From positions 1 through 64,000 of the forward strand of contig NZ_CP150887.1 of assembly GCF_038050375.1 (NCBI RefSeq): 64,000 nucleotides of DNA, read 5' to 3'. The DNA comes from Okeanomitos corallinicola TIOX110. Lineage in GTDB: Bacteria; Cyanobacteriota; Cyanobacteriia; Cyanobacteriales; Nostocaceae. Positions 61,369 to 64,000 of this stretch are shown here, in pieces. A program made the translations under genes and the position numbers. Under the pieces are notes generated by a model that saw only the letters and a list, made by a program, of their open reading frames with translations, made no database searches and was not told where the DNA came from. Numbering within the stretch: the first letter of the stretch is position 1; the number at the start of each line of letters is the position of its first letter.

Positions 61369-61644
61369 ATGTTAGTTCTAGTAGTGTATGATATTCCTAA
61401 TGATAAAAGGCGGACTAAGTTATCTAATTTTTTAGAAGGTTATGGCCGCCGAGTACAGTTTTCTGTGTTTGAATGTTTCCTTAATTTAGATGAAATGGGA
61501 GAACTTTATGAACGGGTGAAAAAGCTGGTTAAACCTGCTGAAGATAATGTGCGGTTTTATTGGATATCTCAGGAGGCTGTTAGTAGGGTGTTAACTATCG
61601 GTGGCGAATCTCCCCAACCACCGCCAAAGTATTACGTTATCTAG
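61369..61644 (+). CDS. cas2: CRISPR-associated endoribonuclease Cas2
   Basis: 91 residues. Starts MLVLVVYDIPNDKRRTKLSN with the conserved Asp8, then VQFSVFECFLNLDEMGELYE and VRFYWISQEAVSRVLTIGG; normal length. Cas2 dimers bridge Cas1 dimers in spacer acquisition, so without cas1 it is probably idle unless Cas1 is supplied elsewhere. A CRISPR array starts 207 bp downstream. Confidence 0.95.
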   Translation: MLVLVVYDIPNDKRRTKLSNFLEGYGRRVQFSVFECFLNLDEMGELYERVKKLVKPAEDNVRFYWISQEAVSRVLTIGGESPQPPPKYYVI

Positions 61645-61851
61645 GTTTGACGGATTTTGTATCATCATCTTCGACGCATCTCGCCAAATCCCTGAAACCC
61701 TATATTTTTCGTTGAGATGCGTCGATTGCTTACTGGGAGCGGGTTTTAGGTATGTGTTTTGGTCAATTTTGTTCAAGATATATGATGTTTTTTGGAGATG
61801 CGTCGAATCGGCGGCTGAAACCTTTACTGGGTAAGGCTTCCTAGACGAACT
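61645..61851 (+). promoter_or_regulatory. CRISPR leader
   Basis: Between cas2 and the first repeat. Contains GACGCATCTCG (61675-61685) and two inverse copies GAGATGCGTCGA (about 61713 and 61797), forming dyads, and CTGAAACC words. The degenerate repeat at the far end of the array agrees with a leader here. Confidence 0.65.
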
Positions 61852-62245
61852 CTTTACCGATTAACTCAAATCGGATTAGTTGGAAACCTTTTTGTTTCCG
61901 GCGACGGCTATGGCTGCGGCCTTTACCGATTAACTCAAATCGGATTAGTTGGAAACCTACAGTCTTAACTTCAGTAGTGTTGCTCATAAATACCTTTACC
62001 GATTAACTCAAATCGGATTAGTTGGAAACTCTTTATTACAAAATCAAACGCAGATTCTTTTTCGTCTTTACCGATTAACTCAAATCGGATTAGTTGGAAA
62101 CTTGGTCAGAATTAGTCACGACGGTCTCCTTAAAAAAACTTTACCGATTAACTCAAATCGGATTAGTTGGAAACCTTGCTTGTTCCTCCGTTTGCTATTG
62201 AATTTTCGGCTTTACCGATTACCTCAAATCGGATTAGTTGGAAAC
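61852..62245 (+). CRISPR. CRISPR array, six repeats and five spacers
   Basis: 36-bp repeats start at 61852, 61921, 61994, 62066, 62139 and 62210, beginning CTTTACCGATTAACTCAAAT and ending TAGTTGGAAAC. An inner CCGATT/AATCGG dyad can form a hairpin. Spacers are 33, 37, 36, 37 and 35 bp and all differ. The last repeat has A to C (TTAACTC to TTACCTC), marking the leader-distal end. Confidence 0.98.
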
Positions 62246-62484
62246 CCTAAATCATGCTCGAGTAAGGGTTTAGCAGTGCTAAACCCCTACATTTATGCAG
62301 GTGTGAATATTTAAAAAATTAACCAGATAGCGATCGCCCAAAAAAACCATCTCATCAAAAACCCTACAACACAAGAGTTTTACCCAAAACCCAAACCAAA
62401 GGAAAACGCCTTTTCAACCTACAGCTTTAATAATAAACATAGCAATAAACAAAACCAAACACCCAAAATCAACAGTAAAAATGT

Positions 62485-63057
62485 ATGATGAATCCACGCC
62501 GAGTCATGATACTCGCAGATGGCGATAACGCTTTCATGGCTGCTCAAAACTTTAACCGCAAAATCAACTGGCACAAACTCAGAGACTATTTAGCAGATCC
62601 CAAAGAAGGGAGAGAACTAATAGAAATAGTCATTTATTTAGGCTTACCACCAGCAAAAGATAGATTTGAAGAACAAAGAAAAGCCAAAGAAAGATTTATA
62701 TATTGGGCAAAAAGTAACGGCTTTTTAGTAGTAGCTAAAGAAGGAAAAGCCAAAGGTGATGACTATGAAAATAACGTTGATGTTGTCATGGCGATGGATG
62801 CCATAGAACTAGCATTAGAAGTTAAACCAGACATCGTTGTATTAGTCACCGGCGACTCTGATTTTGCATATTTAGCCGAAAAACTCAGAAGGAGAGGAAT
62901 CAGAGTAGAAGTAGCTTCCGTAGAACAATCATTAGGTAGTGAATTAAAAAACGCCGCTAATAGCATTGTTGACTTAACCGAAGTTTTTGATCAATTTGAT
63001 CAACATGATGTTAACCAAAATTACCATCGCATAGGACATAACAACATTTTTGATTAA
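62485..63057 (+). CDS. NYN-domain (LabA-like, PIN-fold) protein
   Basis: 190 residues. VMILADGDNAFMAAQNF (first Asp), NNVDVVMAMDAIELALEV and IVVLVTGDSDFAYLAEKLRR (GDSDF) are the acidic motifs of NYN/LabA ribonuclease-like proteins. ATGATG start at 62485. Downstream of the CRISPR array on the same strand. Role in RNA processing inferred. Confidence 0.9.
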   Translation: MMNPRRVMILADGDNAFMAAQNFNRKINWHKLRDYLADPKEGRELIEIVIYLGLPPAKDRFEEQRKAKERFIYWAKSNGFLVVAKEGKAKGDDYENNVDVVMAMDAIELALEVKPDIVVLVTGDSDFAYLAEKLRRRGIRVEVASVEQSLGSELKNAANSIVDLTEVFDQFDQHDVNQNYHRIGHNNIFD

Positions 63058-63182
63058 AAAATACACTGGTATCAAGGCAAAAGTCAAGGGGCAAAAGGCA
63101 AGAGTGAAAAAACTTTCAGAGATTTTAGATTTTTTACATACCTGGGTTTTTTTAGCCGACTTATTTACCACAAGAAATATTC

Positions 63183-63647
63183 ATGAAAACCATCAACGGT
63201 AAATTAATTAGTGAAGAACTGCAACAGTTACAAGAACTGACAGACATCACCACTAATATTACATATCGCTGTGACAACCTAGAAACACAAGTCACAGAAA
63301 TAAATAAACAAAACTACAGCCAATACTTCCAAAAAGTCAACCAAGAAGTAACCACAGTTACCACCTATCTGCAAAAAGCTTACCTGGAGATAAATAACAC
63401 TTCTACTTCCTTGAGACAAGTCAGACAAGAAGTAAACACTGTCAAAACCCACCTGCAAGAAATAGATCAAAAAATTACCGATTTAGAAACACAAACCCAG
63501 AAACAAGCCAAACAATTAATGATTTTTAAATTGATCACCATTATTGGTTTAGTTAGCTTGTGGTTAATTTTTACTAACCATCAACAAGACAACTCAAAAC
63601 ACCGCAATTTTAGACGATCTCAAATTAATATGATGTTGATTGTTTAG
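63183..63647 (+). CDS. Coiled-coil protein with C-terminal membrane anchor
   Basis: 154 residues. Long heptad-rich region (LEINNTSTSLRQVRQEVNTV), then one membrane segment (LITIIGLVSLWLIF, about 118-131) and a short basic tail. Tail-anchored layout. Between NYN and ubiquitin-fold genes, same strand, 125 and 155 bp apart. Confidence 0.7.
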   Translation: MKTINGKLISEELQQLQELTDITTNITYRCDNLETQVTEINKQNYSQYFQKVNQEVTTVTTYLQKAYLEINNTSTSLRQVRQEVNTVKTHLQEIDQKITDLETQTQKQAKQLMIFKLITIIGLVSLWLIFTNHQQDNSKHRNFRRSQINMMLIV

Positions 63648-63802
63648 GGAGAGGCAAGAGGCAAAAGGCAAGAGGCAAAAGGTAAGAGTTAAAACCTAGT
63701 TATTATTAGGTTTTTAGGACTAATTATGTCCTAACTTGAATTACTACAATCATATCATTAAATCAGTCATTAAACATCAACAAAAAACAAAAAGGTAAAG
63801 CG

Positions 63803-64000
63803 ATGAGAGCAATAGTTAATGGTAAATTAGTAGACCTTCCTGAAGGTGCAACCGTAGAAGATTTAAGAAGAAGACTACCAGAAATCGGTCAAGATGATGT
63901 TATGGAAGAAGGTTTTTCTGGTACTCGTCCTTTGAATAATAATGAAGCACTAAAGGAAGGATCAAAAGTTTGGTCAGTTCCCAAAATTGTCAAAGGGTAA
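63803..64000 (+). CDS. Small beta-grasp (ThiS/MoaD/ubiquitin-like) protein
   Basis: 65 residues; complete, with stop codon in the last three bases of the window. VNGKLVDLPEGATVEDLRRR is a typical beta-hairpin plus helix of ubiquitin-fold sulfur carriers and bacterial ubiquitin-like modifiers. The protein ends KIVKG, with a terminal Gly as needed for adenylation or conjugation (usual sulfur carriers end Gly-Gly). An AAAGGTAAAG lies before the ATG. Any E1-like or JAB gene would be beyond the window. Confidence 0.65.
   Translation: MRAIVNGKLVDLPEGATVEDLRRRLPEIGQDDVMEEGFSGTRPLNNNEALKEGSKVWSVPKIVKG

Noticed and set aside
63640-63695. GGCAAGAGGCAAAAG direct repeats as a possible regulatory array
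   Set aside because: Simple purine-rich repeats of a kind frequent between cyanobacterial genes; no defined unit geometry or partner.

Overview
The window looks like part of a large plasmid from a filamentous, probably heterocystous (Nostocales-type) cyanobacterium. Evidence for a cyanobacterium: scattered HIP1 octamers (GCGATCGC), an XisI-family gene, short palindromic repeats of the kind common in Nostoc/Anabaena, and AT-rich genes of cyanobacterial type. Evidence for a plasmid: a CyRepA1-like primase-helicase replication protein, an actin-type ParM/ParR pair, a ParA-like ATPase, a MobC/relaxase pair, a VirD4-type coupling protein, 11-bp iterons and no housekeeping genes.

Layout. 1-4 kb: the end of a Tn3-family transposon with a tyrosine recombinase. 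4-12.8 kb: replication protein, two accessory genes, relaxase, MobC, a candidate oriT and two iteron arrays (5 and 8 copies of 11 bp) around a palindrome. 13-18 kb: a module of small proteins, a Cys-rich protein and a 795-residue collagen-like protein. 18-21 kb: tyrosine recombinase, winged-helix and XRE regulators, small proteins. 21.7-25.8 kb: a type I hammerhead ribozyme, a structured leader, an IS110-like recombinase, then ParM, ParR and a ParA-like ATPase. 26-29 kb: membrane and lipoproteins, an IS4-derived MITE and a site-2 protease. 29.2-31.4 kb: a complete IS4-family element with a passenger gene. 31.5-36 kb: acidic-tailed proteins, an ATPase-PIN gene pair and a decayed toxin-antitoxin pair. 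36-48 kb: ISAs1, IS630 and a group II intron that have rearranged the region; the intron splits the VirD4 gene. 48-55.9 kb: XisI, a methyltransferase in two coupled ORFs, an ASCH protein and an MrfA/YprA-like helicase. 56-59.5 kb: MauG/cytochrome c peroxidase homologue and secreted proteins. 59.5-64 kb: an ISKra4-family element that has replaced most of cas1, then cas2, a six-repeat CRISPR array, a NYN-domain protein, a coiled-coil membrane protein and a ubiquitin-fold protein.

Two observations stand out as possibly undescribed. First, a hammerhead ribozyme with a complete catalytic core, three stems, a GUC cleavage triplet and a loop-II pseudoknot overlaps the stop codon of a small gene. It lies at the head of a structured leader before an IS110-like recombinase joined to the parMR operon. 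Second, two unrelated insertion sequences (IS4 and ISKra4) carry homologous passenger genes. Each element has three dyads of identical 7-9-7 geometry, one near each end and one in front of the passenger, which suggests a transferable DNA-binding module that controls or assists transposition.

All calls come from reading the sequence. No database search, folding program or experiment was run.
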